The notes: a model not told the origin generated them from the letters alone. DNA of 64,000 nucleotides from Pontibaca salina (GCF_016307205.1 NZ_JAEIJD010000003.1:124001-188000); one strand, 5' to 3'; positions 11,092 to 20,891 are shown, counted from the stretch's first letter. Numbers and translations are program-made.

Positions 11092-12150
11092 ATGAAAGAT
11101 CTGCCCGCCCTCTATAAAGCCGGGGTCGCTGACGGAAGCCTCACCCCCGATCCGGCGCAGGAGGTCGTCCTACCCGAGTTTGAGCGCATCCGCGCGGAAC
11201 TGGCCCGCCCAGTCCGGAGAGGCCTTTTCCGCAAACCACCCGCGCCCCCAAAAGGGCTGTATCTCTGGGGCGGGGTTGGGCGCGGGAAATCCATGCTCAT
11301 GGATCTGTTCGTAAGTTCGCTCGGCGGCGTGCCACGTCGGCGGGTCCACTTCCATGTCTTCATGCAGGAAGTTCACGCCGCGCTTCATCAGGCTCGCATG
11401 ACTGAGGTCGAAGACTCGCTGGGTCCCGTCGCGGCCAGGATGACGGCCGATCTGCGCCTCTTGGCCTTTGACGAGATGCAGATCACCGATATCACCGATG
11501 CAATGCTTGTGGGACGTCTGTTTCAGACGCTGCTTGATGCCGGCGTCACCATCGTCACTACATCGAACCGACCGCCTGACGATCTTTACAAGGACGGCTT
11601 GAACCGGCAGCTCTTCCTGCCGTTCATCGACCTGATCAAATCCCGGATGGCGGTGCAGGAACTGGCCAGTCCAACCGATCACCGCCAGAATCGCCTGGCC
11701 GGGACACAGACCTATTTCACCCCGGCCGGGGCCGACGCACACGCCGCGATCGAGACAATCTGGCAAGATCTGGCGGGCGGCGAAGGCCGATCCCTGACCC
11801 TTACGGTGAACAAACGTGATATCACCCTGCCGCAATGTCGCAACGGCGTCGCGCGGGCCAGTTTTTACGATCTCTGCGCAAACCCGCTCGGGCCTGCGGA
11901 CTATCTCGCCATTGCCGACGCGGTGCGCGTGCTGATCCTCGAAGACATTCCGCGCCTGTCGCGCTCAAACTTCAATGCGGCCCGCCGTTTCGTAACGCTG
12001 GTTGACGCTTTATACGAGGCTCGCGTGCGCCTGATCGTCTCGGCTGATGCGCAGCCAGAATCGCTTTACGTGGAAGGGGACGGCGCGTTCGAGTTCGAGC
12101 GCACCGCCTCGCGCCTGCGCGAGATGCAAAGCGCCGACTGGGCCGGCTGA
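11092..12150 (+). CDS. zapE: Cell division protein ZapE (AFG1-like ATPase)
   Basis: 352-residue AFG1/LACE1-type ATPase. Walker A reads GGVGRGKSML (about 60-69), and Walker B LLAFDEMQITD is near residue 125. ZapE associates with the Z-ring in E. coli and its mitochondrial homologues act in protein quality control; which role applies here is not shown by sequence. It follows alkB on the plus strand and converges on folC. The 65-base spacer holds an 18-bp perfect GC palindrome. Confidence 0.93.
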   Translation: MKDLPALYKAGVADGSLTPDPAQEVVLPEFERIRAELARPVRRGLFRKPPAPPKGLYLWGGVGRGKSMLMDLFVSSLGGVPRRRVHFHVFMQEVHAALHQARMTEVEDSLGPVAARMTADLRLLAFDEMQITDITDAMLVGRLFQTLLDAGVTIVTTSNRPPDDLYKDGLNRQLFLPFIDLIKSRMAVQELASPTDHRQNRLAGTQTYFTPAGADAHAAIETIWQDLAGGEGRSLTLTVNKRDITLPQCRNGVARASFYDLCANPLGPADYLAIADAVRVLILEDIPRLSRSNFNAARRFVTLVDALYEARVRLIVSADAQPESLYVEGDGAFEFERTASRLREMQSADWAG

Positions 12151-12191
12151 TTCGCCCGCCCAGCTTCTTTCTGGTCAGAAATACCCATTGC

Positions 12192-12209
12192 ACCGGGGCG
12201 CGCCCCGGT
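12192..12209. terminator. GC-rich perfect palindrome between convergent zapE and folC
   Basis: ACCGGGGCG followed directly by its reverse complement CGCCCCGGT. No T-run follows on either strand, so if it stops transcription it is not a canonical intrinsic terminator. Confidence 0.45.
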
Positions 12210-12215
12210 CCTGCC

Positions 12216-13490
12216 CTAGGCGTTTTCGCGCATCACCGACCCGGCCAGATAAAGCGAGCCGCAGATCAGAACGCGCGCGCCGGGAGCGTCTTGGCGTATC
12301 ACGTCTAGCGCCGCCCGCACGGTTTTTGCCGTTTCTGCCTTTAGTCCAACCGCGCGCGCGGTCTCGGCAACCGCTTCGGCGGGCAGGCTATTGGGCTCGC
12401 CCGGGATCGGCACCGCGATCAGCACCTCTGCCTGCTCGGCTAAGGGGCGCAAAAAGCCGCTGATATCCTTGCTGTTCAACATGCCGCAGATCAGCCGGGT
12501 CGGACGTTCGGGCAGATCCGCCATAAGGGCGCGCAGGGCCTGACCCGCGGCCGCGTTATGGCCACCGTCCAGCCATAACTCGCAGTCCCCGGCGGCCTCG
12601 ACCAGCGCGCCTTCGGTCAGGCGCTGCATCCGCGCGGGCCACTCGGCACGGGTGACCGCGGCTTCCCAGGCGGCCTCGCCCAGGTCAAGCTGGCGCAGCG
12701 CCGCGATCGCAATTCCGGCATTCTCGATCTGATGGGCCCCTTGCAGATTGGGCAGCGGTAGATCGCACAGGCCACTCTGATCGCGATAGACCAGCCGCCC
12801 GCGCTCTTGCGTAACGTGCCAGTGCTGGCCATGGGTCAAAAGCGGCGCACCAACGCGGGCGGCCTGTTTTTCGATTACCCGCAAGGCCTCGTCCGGCTGG
12901 GGGCCGACGATACAGGGCACGCCGCGTTTCAGAATACCGGCCTTCTCAAGGGCGATCTCGGCCAGCGTGTTACCCAGAAACTGTTCGTGATCGATCGAAA
13001 TCGGCGTGATGACCGTCAGACAGGGTTGGGGAATGACATTGGTCGCATCCAGCCGTCCACCCAAGCCGACCTCAAGCAGGGTGTAATCTGCCGCCGTGCG
13101 GCTGAATGCCAGCAGGGCGGCGCAGGTGGTGATCTCGAAATATGTGATCGGCACATCGCCATTGGCGGCATAGCACTCGTCCAGAACGGCGGTCAGGTCG
13201 GGTTCTGAAATCAACTGCCCCGCCACCCTGATTCGTTCGTGAAACCGCGCCAGATGCGGTGAAGTATAGGCATGCGCGCTGAGCCCCGCGCCCTCGATCC
13301 CGGCCCGGATCATCGCTTGGGTCGATCCCTTGCCATTGGTCCCCGCGATATGGATGACGGGAGGCATGCTGTCTTGCGGATTGCCCAGATCCTGCAACAG
13401 CCGCCAGACCCGATCCAGCGTCAGGTCGATGATCTTGGGGTGCAATTCCATCATCCGTGACAGGATGACATCGGATGAAGGGGTGCTCAT
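12216..13490 (-). CDS. folC: Bifunctional dihydrofolate synthase / folylpolyglutamate synthase FolC
   Basis: 424-residue Mur-ligase-type enzyme that adds glutamate to dihydropteroate and then to reduced folates. The ATP-binding loop reads IAGTNGKGST (48-57). The second conserved segment DGGHNAAAG lies near residue 310. Its ATG overlaps the accD stop by 4 bases (ATGA), so the pair is translationally coupled; the accD-folC order is common in alphaproteobacteria. Polyglutamylated folates would be substrates for the fhs-folD genes at 44660. Confidence 0.97.
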   Translation of the reverse strand: MSTPSSDVILSRMMELHPKIIDLTLDRVWRLLQDLGNPQDSMPPVIHIAGTNGKGSTQAMIRAGIEGAGLSAHAYTSPHLARFHERIRVAGQLISEPDLTAVLDECYAANGDVPITYFEITTCAALLAFSRTAADYTLLEVGLGGRLDATNVIPQPCLTVITPISIDHEQFLGNTLAEIALEKAGILKRGVPCIVGPQPDEALRVIEKQAARVGAPLLTHGQHWHVTQERGRLVYRDQSGLCDLPLPNLQGAHQIENAGIAIAALRQLDLGEAAWEAAVTRAEWPARMQRLTEGALVEAAGDCELWLDGGHNAAAGQALRALMADLPERPTRLICGMLNSKDISGFLRPLAEQAEVLIAVPIPGEPNSLPAEAVAETARAVGLKAETAKTVRAALDVIRQDAPGARVLICGSLYLAGSVMRENA

Positions 13491-14461
13491 TCAGCGCTCT
13501 TTTCTGATGTTTTCGCCATGGCGGATTTGTCGTCGTCAGGTTTCGCGGTCGCGTCCCCCGCCACCGCCGCAGGCCCGGGTGTGGGTGGGGGCAAATCACC
13601 GCGTACCGCCGGCGGCAGGCCCAGCAATATCCTTGTGATCGTAATCAACTCATCGCGCAGGCTGTTGCGATCGATCACCCGGTCCAGCATCCCGTGATCC
13701 AGCAGGTATTCGGCGCGCTGGAACCCTTCAGGAAGCTTCTCACGGATAGTTTGCTCGATCACACGCGGGCCGGCGAAACAGATCAGCGCGTTCGGCTCGG
13801 CAATCTGCACATCGCCCAACATCGCGTATGAGGCGGTCACGCCGCCCGTGGTGGGATGGGTCAGCACCACGATATAGGGCAGCCCGGCCTCTTTCAGCAT
13901 CTGCACTGCCACGGTGGTGCGCGGCATTTGCATGAGCGACAGGATCCCTTCCTGCATGCGGGCACCGCCCGAGGCGGAAAACAGGATCAGCGGACGTTTT
14001 AACTTCACCGCCTCTTGCGCGGCGGCGACAATGGCATTGCCGACATACATGCCCATGGAACCACCCATGAAGCTGAAGTCCTGCGCCGCCGCGACGATGG
14101 GCGTCCGCCCCATCTCGCCAGTGGCGATCAGCATCGAATCCTTCTCGCCCGTGGCTCTCTGGGCAGCGCGCATGCGCTCAGGGTATTTCTTTTGATCGCG
14201 GAAATGCAGCGGATCGACAACCGGCTGAGGCACCTTGATTTCAGCGAAGACGCCGCCATCAAACAGCGCTTCGAACCGCTTGCGCGGGCTGATCTGCATG
14301 TGATGGCCGCAACTGGTGCAGACGTTGAGATTGTCGCTCAACTCGCGGTGAAACAGCATGGTGCCGCAGTCATCACATTTCTGCCAGAGGTTCTCGGGCG
14401 TATCACGGCGCGAGAAAATCGAGTTGATACGGGGGCGGACGTAGTTGGCGATCCAGTTCAT
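13487..14461 (-). CDS. accD: Acetyl-CoA carboxylase carboxyltransferase subunit beta
   Basis: 324-residue AccD, which with AccA transfers CO2 from carboxybiotin to acetyl-CoA to make malonyl-CoA for fatty acid synthesis. The N-terminal C4 zinc ribbon has Cys29, Cys32, Cys48 and Cys51. The carboxyltransferase crotonase-fold core contains SGGARMQEG and the oxyanion-hole region PTTGGVTASYAMLGD. A low-complexity Ala/Pro/Lys tail (about 285-324) is not part of the catalytic core. It is upstream of folC in the same operon. Confidence 0.98.
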   Translation of the reverse strand: MNWIANYVRPRINSIFSRRDTPENLWQKCDDCGTMLFHRELSDNLNVCTSCGHHMQISPRKRFEALFDGGVFAEIKVPQPVVDPLHFRDQKKYPERMRAAQRATGEKDSMLIATGEMGRTPIVAAAQDFSFMGGSMGMYVGNAIVAAAQEAVKLKRPLILFSASGGARMQEGILSLMQMPRTTVAVQMLKEAGLPYIVVLTHPTTGGVTASYAMLGDVQIAEPNALICFAGPRVIEQTIREKLPEGFQRAEYLLDHGMLDRVIDRNSLRDELITITRILLGLPPAVRGDLPPPTPGPAAVAGDATAKPDDDKSAMAKTSEKSAE

Positions 14462-14522
14462 CGAGAGGCCCTTTTGCGGCGGAGGCTGGCGCCCAGATAA
14501 TCTGACCCGCAGTGAATTGCAA

Positions 14523-15416
14523 TCAGCGCCGGATCGCCAGCCGCGCGGCCAGCCAGGTGACGAACATCATAGCGAAATCAACCACCAGCCAATTGCGCAG
14601 ATATTCGGTGTCGGCCATATCGAAAGCCACGACATATAGCGCCAACCCGCTAAGCGAGTCGGGCAGCGACACGACGATCAGCGCGGTAACATTATTGGCC
14701 AGATGCACGGCAATCGCCGGGCCCAGCGTGCCGGCCCGCGCCGTGAGATCAGCCATCAATATGCCGAACAACCCGGCCCAGATCGCGATGGGCACCGCGT
14801 TGTCCCCGGCCTGCGTGGGCAGATAATGGCCCAGCGCGAATAATACCGAGGGCAGGATCATCCAGATCAGCGGATTGGAAAACCGCGCCGCCAGCGCCTG
14901 CTGGATATAGCCGCGAAACAGGATTTCTTCGGCGCTGGCCTGCACCAGAACGGCCATCAAAGACAGCGGAAGCAGGCTCAGCCACATTGGCAAGGCCAGA
15001 TTTTTGGTCAACGGAGGGTCGATAGCGTAGGGGGGCAGGAGCGCCAGAACCGCGCCCAGCGCAATCAGCGCAATCAGCACCCTGCGGAACTGGCGCAGCG
15101 TCTGCCACAGCGGTCCGAGCAAGCTCAGACCCGAGCGTTTTTGGAGCAGCCTTGCCGCCACAAACACGCCCAGCGTGACAAATCCGAAACTGCCCAGCAT
15201 CACCAGAAGCGGCAGCGGAGAATTGCCCAGCCCGCTTCTGAATTGCGCCGCCCAATAGGACGCATTCCACGCCATCAGCAAGGCGCTCAGCGTTGAGTTC
15301 AAGCCAAAGCTAACGGCAGCAATCAGCACCAGCCCGATCCCAAGGCGCCACAGTTGCGGATGCCGACGTGCCGGGGCAATCAGTTGGTCATGCGCAACAT
15401 AAGGGCGCGGGGGCAT
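14523..15416 (-). CDS. CPBP-family intramembrane glutamic endopeptidase (Abi-like)
   Basis: 297-residue polytopic membrane protein with about eight hydrophobic segments. The CPBP/Rce1 motifs are visible: SAEEILFRG (motif 1, the EE-x3-R pair), FALGHYL (motif 2 His) and HLANNVTA (motif 3, H-x3-N). Relatives process prenylated proteins or bacteriocin peptides; the bacterial substrate here is unknown. The start at [10 protein letters not shown] is preferred over an ATG at 15500 because a purine-rich AGGAAAGGAAA site precedes it. It is transcribed divergently from ilvD across 153 bases. Confidence 0.85.
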   Translation of the reverse strand: MPPRPYVAHDQLIAPARRHPQLWRLGIGLVLIAAVSFGLNSTLSALLMAWNASYWAAQFRSGLGNSPLPLLVMLGSFGFVTLGVFVAARLLQKRSGLSLLGPLWQTLRQFRRVLIALIALGAVLALLPPYAIDPPLTKNLALPMWLSLLPLSLMAVLVQASAEEILFRGYIQQALAARFSNPLIWMILPSVLFALGHYLPTQAGDNAVPIAIWAGLFGILMADLTARAGTLGPAIAVHLANNVTALIVVSLPDSLSGLALYVVAFDMADTEYLRNWLVVDFAMMFVTWLAARLAIRR

Positions 15417-15569
15417 CAGTTTCCTTTCCTGCGAAAATCGCACAGGCGCGCGTGCGCCCGATATTTCGCTAAAACTGGAGGCAAACCCGCATGCCGTCAA
15501 TCCTGCGGCCCTTGTGCAGCAGCAGGCACAAGTCTATTCCAAGGCCAACGGAACATGAGGAGAGCCGCC

Positions 15570-17333
15570 ATGCTCAAGCGGGAATTCGATAAAAGCAAAC
15601 TGCCCAGCCGCCACGTGACCGAAGGTCCGGCCCGCGCGCCGCATCGCTCGTATTACTATGCCATGGGCATAAGCGAGGAAGAAATTCACCAGCCCTTTGT
15701 CGGCGTCGCCACCTGCTGGAACGAGGCCGCGCCGTGCAATATTGCGCTGAACCGTCAGGCGCAGGCAGTCAAGATGGGTGTGAAACAAGGGTCCGGCACG
15801 CCGCGCGAATTCACCACCATTACCGTGACCGACGGCATTGCCATGGGCCACGAAGGCATGCGCTCGAGCCTTGCCAGCCGCGAAGGAATCGCCGACACGG
15901 TCGAACTGACCATGCGCGGACACTGCTATGACGCGCTGGTGGGCCTTGCAGGCTGCGACAAATCGCTGCCCGGCATGATGATGGCGATGGTGCGGCTCAA
16001 CGTACCGTCGGTATTCATCTATGGCGGCTCGATCCTGCCGGGGCGGGCGCCCGACGTGCCCGGCATCCCCGAGGATTTTGCAGCGCGCGACCTGACCGTT
16101 CAAGACATGTTCGAGGCCGTCGGACGCCAGCAAAGTGGCACCATGTCCGAGGCCGCGCTGGACGTGCTGGAACGCGTCGCCTGCCCCAGTTCCGGTGCCT
16201 GCGGTGGCCAGTTCACCGCCAACACCATGGCCTGTGTTTCAGAGGCAATCGGGTTGGCGCTGATGAACAGTTCCGGCGCACCGGCCCCTTATGAAAGCCG
16301 CGACCAATATGGCGAAGCCTCGGGCCGCGCCGTGATGGACCTGCTGGAGAAGAATATCCGCGCGCGCGATGTCGTTACACGCAAATCGCTGGAAAACGCC
16401 GCGCGCGTCGTGGCCTGCACCGGCGGTTCGACCAATGCCGGCCTGCACCTGCCGGCCATCGCCCATGAAGCCGGGATCGAATTCTATCTGGATGATGTGT
16501 GCGAAATCTTCCGCGACACGCCTTATTTCGTCGATCTCAAGCCCGGCGGGCAATATGTGGCGAAGGATCTTTATGAGGTTGGCGGGGTTCCCGTCGTTCT
16601 GAAAGAACTGCGCCGCGCCGGCCTGATCCACGAGGATTGCATGACCGCGTCGGGCAAGACTATGGGCGAGGAACTGGACCTGATCACCCGCGAAGCCGAT
16701 GGTCGCGTGATTTATCCAGTGGACAAGCCGATTTCGAAAACCGGCGGGGTTGTCGGGCTGAAGGGCAACGTCGCCCCCGAGGGTGCCATCGTCAAAATCG
16801 CTGGCATGGCCGAAGAGGACATCGTGTTCACCGGCCCCGCCCGTGTGTTCGAGAGCGAAGAGGACGCTTTCGAGGCGGTCAAACAGCGCAATTATGAAGA
16901 GGGTGAAGTCATCGTCATCCGCAACGAAGGCCCCGCAGGCGGCCCCGGCATGCGCGAGATGCTGGCCACCACCGCTGCGCTGTCGGGCCAAGGCATGGGC
17001 AAGAAGGTCGCGCTGATCACCGATGGTCGCTTCTCTGGTGCGACGCGGGGTTTCTGCGTTGGCCATGTCGGCCCCGAGGCGGCCGCTGGCGGACCAATCG
17101 CGTTGCTCAGGAACGGCGACTTGATCACCATCGACGCCATCAAAGGCCAGCTCAGCGTCGATCTGTCCGATGAAGAACTGGCAAAGCGCAAAGCCGATTG
17201 GACAGGTCCGCGCGACACGATCTATGCCAGCGGCGCCTTGTGGAAATACGCGCAACTGGTGGGAGCGACCTATAAAGGGGCCGTGACCCATCCCGGTGCC
17301 GAAGTCGAAAAACACATCTATATGGACCTTTGA
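15570..17333 (+). CDS. ilvD: Dihydroxy-acid dehydratase IlvD
   Basis: 587 residues. It dehydrates 2,3-dihydroxy-isovalerate and -methylvalerate in valine and isoleucine synthesis. Iron-sulfur cysteines are in [10 protein letters not shown] (Cys49, Cys56), AGCDKSLPG and [11 protein letters not shown]. The C-terminal swivel domain with [17 protein letters not shown] is intact. The ATG at 15570 is chosen because GAGGAGA lies at the right distance; an ATG at 15555 overlaps that ribosome site. A GC hairpin terminator follows. ilvA, another isoleucine gene, is at 48250. Confidence 0.98.
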   Translation: MLKREFDKSKLPSRHVTEGPARAPHRSYYYAMGISEEEIHQPFVGVATCWNEAAPCNIALNRQAQAVKMGVKQGSGTPREFTTITVTDGIAMGHEGMRSSLASREGIADTVELTMRGHCYDALVGLAGCDKSLPGMMMAMVRLNVPSVFIYGGSILPGRAPDVPGIPEDFAARDLTVQDMFEAVGRQQSGTMSEAALDVLERVACPSSGACGGQFTANTMACVSEAIGLALMNSSGAPAPYESRDQYGEASGRAVMDLLEKNIRARDVVTRKSLENAARVVACTGGSTNAGLHLPAIAHEAGIEFYLDDVCEIFRDTPYFVDLKPGGQYVAKDLYEVGGVPVVLKELRRAGLIHEDCMTASGKTMGEELDLITREADGRVIYPVDKPISKTGGVVGLKGNVAPEGAIVKIAGMAEEDIVFTGPARVFESEEDAFEAVKQRNYEEGEVIVIRNEGPAGGPGMREMLATTAALSGQGMGKKVALITDGRFSGATRGFCVGHVGPEAAAGGPIALLRNGDLITIDAIKGQLSVDLSDEELAKRKADWTGPRDTIYASGALWKYAQLVGATYKGAVTHPGAEVEKHIYMDL

Positions 17334-17339
17334 CAAACG

Positions 17340-17373
17340 ACCGGGGCCGCGCAGCACGACCCCGGTTGCTTTT
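17340..17373 (+). terminator. Rho-independent terminator after ilvD
   Basis: Seven-bp stem ACCGGGG / CCCCGGT with a 13-base loop, followed by TGCTTTT. It begins seven bases after the ilvD stop and separates ilvD from the unknown genes downstream. Confidence 0.7.
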
Positions 17374-17439
17374 CGGCCTTGAGCCACAGAAGATGGGCAA
17401 CGTTGACTTTATAACCGCACCGACCGCGCCGGACCTGAC

Positions 17440-18201
17440 ATGAGTAGGATACTGGATCGACTCCTTCACAGGGGCGCCCTGCGCTGCTGGTCCCGCGCCG
17501 CGGGTTCTGCACACGAATCGTCCCTCGGCGACCTGCGTCGCCAGCGCAACAAAGCCCATCAATTGCGTGCGCAATTGAACCGGTTGATCCATGTGGCGGA
17601 TGGACGTCTGGCGCTGCCACAGATCGGCAGTTCGCATTTCCCGCGCCCGCATGGCACTGACTGGTCATGGCGGCCAGCGATCTGGCGGGGTCCGCTCCCA
17701 ATCGCGGGCTTGGCTTCGATGGACTCTAAGACAATGCTGGGCTCCGAACTGACCCTATTTCACGATTGCCCGCTCTCGGAGCTCAGCCTGCGACAGATGA
17801 GAAATAGCCATGCGACGGATCTTGCGCCGTATGGGTTGCGCTTGGATGTGTTTAGCTTTGACGGTTCGTATCTGTCGCTGGTTATCGATCTGCCGCCAGA
17901 CGCTGCGAACGGCCTGGTCAAAACTCAATTGATAAGGGTTGATGCAACTATCCAGCTTGAACAGCCTGTCAAAGTTTTTTTCCGCCTCAACATCGACCAT
18001 GGCCCCAACTCAGCACAAGTCGTCCGGGAATTGCCGATAGGCGAGCCGCATATATGTGTGGAGTTCGACCTTTTTGCTCTGCGCCTGAACGAAAACCGGG
18101 TTGAGAAATTGTGGCTGGACATAATCTTTGACGCACCCGAGATGAATCAGATCATCATTCGCGATCTGACATTTGCTCGCCATCCACGCGCCAAGATTTG
18201 A
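17440..18201 (+). CDS. Conserved hypothetical protein (DUF6478-like)
   Basis: 253 residues, no signal peptide or membrane segment. The N-terminal 60 residues are Arg/His/Ala-rich and helical, including a heptad-like stretch (DLRRQRNKAHQLRAQLNRLI) ahead of a Trp-rich segment (TDWSWRPAIWRGP). The rest alternates short hydrophobic strands and looks like a beta-sandwich (LRLDVFSFDGSYLSLVIDLP). I associate it from memory with an uncharacterised family seen in Rhodobacterales (DUF6478), which I could not verify. It is followed 13 bases later by a second unknown gene, so the two probably form one transcript. No function is proposed. Confidence 0.75.
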   Translation: MSRILDRLLHRGALRCWSRAAGSAHESSLGDLRRQRNKAHQLRAQLNRLIHVADGRLALPQIGSSHFPRPHGTDWSWRPAIWRGPLPIAGLASMDSKTMLGSELTLFHDCPLSELSLRQMRNSHATDLAPYGLRLDVFSFDGSYLSLVIDLPPDAANGLVKTQLIRVDATIQLEQPVKVFFRLNIDHGPNSAQVVRELPIGEPHICVEFDLFALRLNENRVEKLWLDIIFDAPEMNQIIIRDLTFARHPRAKI

Positions 18202-18214
18202 CCGGGTTAATGAC

Positions 18215-18745
18215 ATGACCAAACTGAAACTGACCAAGCTACGCATGCGCAACCGTATCTGGGAAGGGCGTATTTCTGGCGCCTGTCACGCCGAAAAGCC
18301 GAATGTTCTTGTAACCTATCGGGATCAGCCTGTTACCGGTGTGACCCTGCAGAAAAGCAATGATCCAGGCCTCTGGGATATTTTTATCTCCGTGCCGACC
18401 CACGCAGTTGCGGACGGCGTACATACAATTGTTATTTCTGACGGACAAAGCCACGCACAGCTTGGCAATTTCAGCCTGATTGCGGGCGAAGCAGAAACCG
18501 ATGATCTTCGTGCCGAGGTCGAGCTGTTGCGTGCTGAACTGGATATGCTGAAACGCGCCTTCCGGCGGCTCTATCTGGACTCAAAAACCGGGCCCGGCAA
18601 CTCGCCGGTTAAGCGTCAAATATTCGCGTGCGACGCCCAAGTGGCGGAACCAACCGATCAGACGACAAGGCTTGAAGCCACAAAAGTCGAAGTGTCAGAG
18701 CCCACGCAACAAAAAAAGAGAAGTGGCATTCGGAGAAAAGGCTGA
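18215..18745 (+). CDS. Hypothetical protein with beta domain and coiled coil
   Basis: 176 residues starting MTKLKLTKLRM. The first 100 residues alternate strands and turns (an immunoglobulin-like or C2-like beta fold is possible). A clear charged coiled coil follows at about 105-130 (DDLRAEVELLRAELDMLKRAF), then a Lys/Thr-rich tail ending RRKG. The start at 18215 is used because the nearby ATG at 18210 hits a stop after one codon. No signal peptide. It is likely co-transcribed with the upstream unknown gene. I do not recognise the family. Confidence 0.65.
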   Translation: MTKLKLTKLRMRNRIWEGRISGACHAEKPNVLVTYRDQPVTGVTLQKSNDPGLWDIFISVPTHAVADGVHTIVISDGQSHAQLGNFSLIAGEAETDDLRAEVELLRAELDMLKRAFRRLYLDSKTGPGNSPVKRQIFACDAQVAEPTDQTTRLEATKVEVSEPTQQKKRSGIRRKG

Positions 18746-19000
18746 CCGCATAGAATTAGTCCGTGACTGGGCCAGACTGGGCGTTGTCATACGCTCACGC
18801 GCGGCAGCGCCTGAAAATTGTTCAACTGATGCAAGAGCAGATTTCTAGTGATCTTTTCTTTAATCGTTTCCAATTCCTCGTCGATATCAATCTGACCGAA
18901 TGGCTTGGGCAAACCTATGGCGGTCTTGAATTGCGCTGCATCGGTGTGCTGGAGAATTTCCCGCCTGCCGGACCTTGACCTAGGATGACGGGCTGAAAGC
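18746..19000. other. Spacer of about 255 bases with no convincing gene
   Basis: Short open frames exist on both strands (about 71 codons on plus from a GTG at 18763, and about 91 on minus, 18787-19062, running into flbT), but neither has a recognisable domain or a good ribosome site. The sequence is AT-richer than its neighbours. It could be gene debris or a 3' region shared by the convergent units. Confidence 0.5.
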
Positions 19001-19408
19001 TCATGATTTAGGCATCGCTGCAAAAAGACGGCTTTCGCGGGGTAACAATCTGCGCAGCGCACGAAGGCAACCGTAATGGTGATCCGCGATCAAGGCCTCC
19101 GTGGCCTCGGCCAACGTTGCGCGACTGTCGCGGTCGGTGAATACTTGGCTCAGCTCTTCGATCTGGCGCAATAGCGCGAGGTGAGTGCGGTGCGGATCGC
19201 GGTCACCGGACAACACGAGTTGCACCGCAAAGCAAGCACGTCGCACCGGGGTATTGGCATCGTTCGGATGAATCGCGTCGCGCAAGCGCAGGATTTTGGT
19301 GCCCGGTGTCCTGATCGACATACGGCTTCGGCGATCGCCATTTTCGATAACCGCACCGTTCACCAATACGCGCTCTTTCGGCGCCAGTGTCAGAACCAGC
19401 CCGCCCAT
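19001..19408 (-). CDS. flbT: Flagellin synthesis regulator FlbT
   Basis: 135-residue FlbT. In Caulobacter, FlbT binds the flagellin mRNA leader and lowers its translation until the hook is finished. Family landmarks seen here: an N-terminal beta strand region (LVLTLAPKERVLVNGAVIEN), a middle Leu-rich region, and the conserved helical C-terminal half (ALLRQIEELSQVF). It starts one base after the flaF stop, placing it last in a fla-flaF-flbT gene set on the minus strand. Confidence 0.92.
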   Translation of the reverse strand: MGGLVLTLAPKERVLVNGAVIENGDRRSRMSIRTPGTKILRLRDAIHPNDANTPVRRACFAVQLVLSGDRDPHRTHLALLRQIEELSQVFTDRDSRATLAEATEALIADHHYGCLRALRRLLPRESRLFAAMPKS

Positions 19409-19409
19409 C

Positions 19410-19781
19410 TCATATCACCTCGCCACGTAGACCCGCCATGATAGAGGTATTGATATCTAGCAACGGCGAGACATCGTCGTCTCGGGATAACACCTTACTG
19501 GTATGGTGGTGGACAAACTCGGCAAGGTAAAACAAGCGCGCCTTCAGCTCCTTTGGCAAGCGATTAGTCGGGTCGGCGATATCAATAATAAAGATGTCCC
19601 ACAGCTGGCGGTTTTCATGCAGTGCATGGGCCAACTCCACAAATCCATCGCGGCCTTTATCAGCTGCCGTTTTCAGATTTTTGGTAATGCGAGCAACGGC
19701 CTCATATTCGATTCCTCGGGGCGTGCGTGTCGGAGCAGCCGCTGCTGAGTAGGCGCGCTGGGCCTGAGAGATGGCGTTCAT
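19410..19781 (-). CDS. flaF: Flagellin assembly/synthesis regulator FlaF
   Basis: 123-residue FlaF, a helical protein that promotes flagellin production or secretion and counteracts FlbT in Caulobacter-type flagella. It begins MNAISQAQRAYSAA and contains the typical ENRQLWDIFIIDIADPTNRLP segment, with a C-terminal helix (FVHHHTSKVL). It lies 67 bases downstream of flagellin and one base upstream of flbT, the usual alphaproteobacterial order. Confidence 0.93.
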   Translation of the reverse strand: MNAISQAQRAYSAAAAPTRTPRGIEYEAVARITKNLKTAADKGRDGFVELAHALHENRQLWDIFIIDIADPTNRLPKELKARLFYLAEFVHHHTSKVLSRDDDVSPLLDINTSIMAGLRGEVI

Positions 19782-19848
19782 GCTATGTCCTCATATATTG
19801 GGGAATGGAGCAGGGAGGAGGCGGCGCAGACCGCCCCACCCTCGAGTA

Positions 19849-20688
19849 TTAGCGGAACAACGACAGGATGGTCTGCGGTGCCTGATTGGCTATGGAAAGC
19901 GCCTGAATACCCAGCTGCTGCTGTGTCTGCAGTGCCTGAAGACGAGCCGAAGCTGCCTCCATATCGGTATCCACAAGCGCGCCAATACCGGATGCCATCG
20001 CATCCATGACCTTTCCGACGAAGTTGTTCTGGTCGGAAATTCGCTTGCCAGAGGCACCAAGACCCGCGGCCCCGTCTACCGCCGCTTGAATAAGCGTCTC
20101 GATCGTGTCAAGCGCAGTTGTGGCATTTGCAGTGGTATCGACAGCGATGCCGGTGCGAGCCGCAAGCGCCGCTTCAAAATCAGCCGAAGTAACGCTGATC
20201 TGAGTTCTGGTCACAGTACCGCCCGAGCGATCAAGTGAAGCTGTCACGTTGAGCGAGGCTGCACCGTTTCCATCCACATCGGTACGGAGCAGATTTGCAC
20301 CGTTAAATTGCGACCCATTGATGATCGCGGTGATTTGGTCATTCATTGCAGCGACTTCGGCTGACAACTTGCTATGGTCGACGTTCTCGCCCGTCGCTGC
20401 GACAATCCGCTCCTTCATGTCGTTGAGGATATTAACGACTTGCTCGGCTCCGGCCGAGGCTACGGCAACGGTCGATTCACCAAGGGACAGGGAGTTGGAT
20501 ATGGCCCTGAAGCCAGAAACATCCGTTTCCATTACCTTGGTAATCGCCCAGATGGCCGAGTTGTCCTTGGCCGCTGCAATATCTTTGCCCGTCGAAATGG
20601 CGTTCTGAGTTTTGGTTAAATCATTATTGATGGCTTTCAGGGTCTGCAACGCAACCATAGCGCCGTTGTTTGTCAGAATACTGGACAT
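19849..20688 (-). CDS. Flagellin
   Basis: 279-residue flagellin forming the filament. The N-terminal D0/D1 helices are seen in MSSILTNNGAMVALQTLKAIN and the region ending KVMETDVSG; the C-terminal D0 helix is RLQALQTQQQLGIQALSIANQAPQ, ending in LFR. The variable middle domain is short. The protein is exported by the flagellar type III system without a cleaved signal. A 203-base upstream region has a candidate CtrA site. FlaF and FlbT follow and probably control it. Confidence 0.97.
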   Translation of the reverse strand: MSSILTNNGAMVALQTLKAINNDLTKTQNAISTGKDIAAAKDNSAIWAITKVMETDVSGFRAISNSLSLGESTVAVASAGAEQVVNILNDMKERIVAATGENVDHSKLSAEVAAMNDQITAIINGSQFNGANLLRTDVDGNGAASLNVTASLDRSGGTVTRTQISVTSADFEAALAARTGIAVDTTANATTALDTIETLIQAAVDGAAGLGASGKRISDQNNFVGKVMDAMASGIGALVDTDMEAASARLQALQTQQQLGIQALSIANQAPQTILSLFR

Positions 20689-20837
20689 TACTCATTCCTT
20701 CAGAACTTGGGCAGTTTCTGCCCGATTCGATTCCGCCCCCAATGGACGGAGAAAAATGTCATTCTGACGTCTGCGTAGGCCGATCGGCGTCGCGCCACCT
20801 TTTCGTTAAGGTGCTATTCGACAATGCGCTCTTAATG

Positions 20838-20852
20838 CTAAGGAAATGTTAA
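20838..20852. promoter_or_regulatory. Candidate CtrA-type site upstream of flagellin
   Basis: CTAA-N7-TTAA on plus (TTAA-N7-TTAG on minus), one base from the TTAA-N7-TTAA consensus of CtrA. It lies about 150 bases upstream of the flagellin start in an AT-rich patch. CtrA control of flagellar genes is established in this group; the binding here is inferred. Confidence 0.35.
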
Positions 20853-20891
20853 ACCTAACAAGCGCTTAGCCTTAATTTAAATCAATTCTTG

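Noticed and set aside
18763-18978. 71-codon open frame from a GTG on plus
   Set aside because: No ribosome site or domain and an opposing frame of similar size; coding status cannot be supported.
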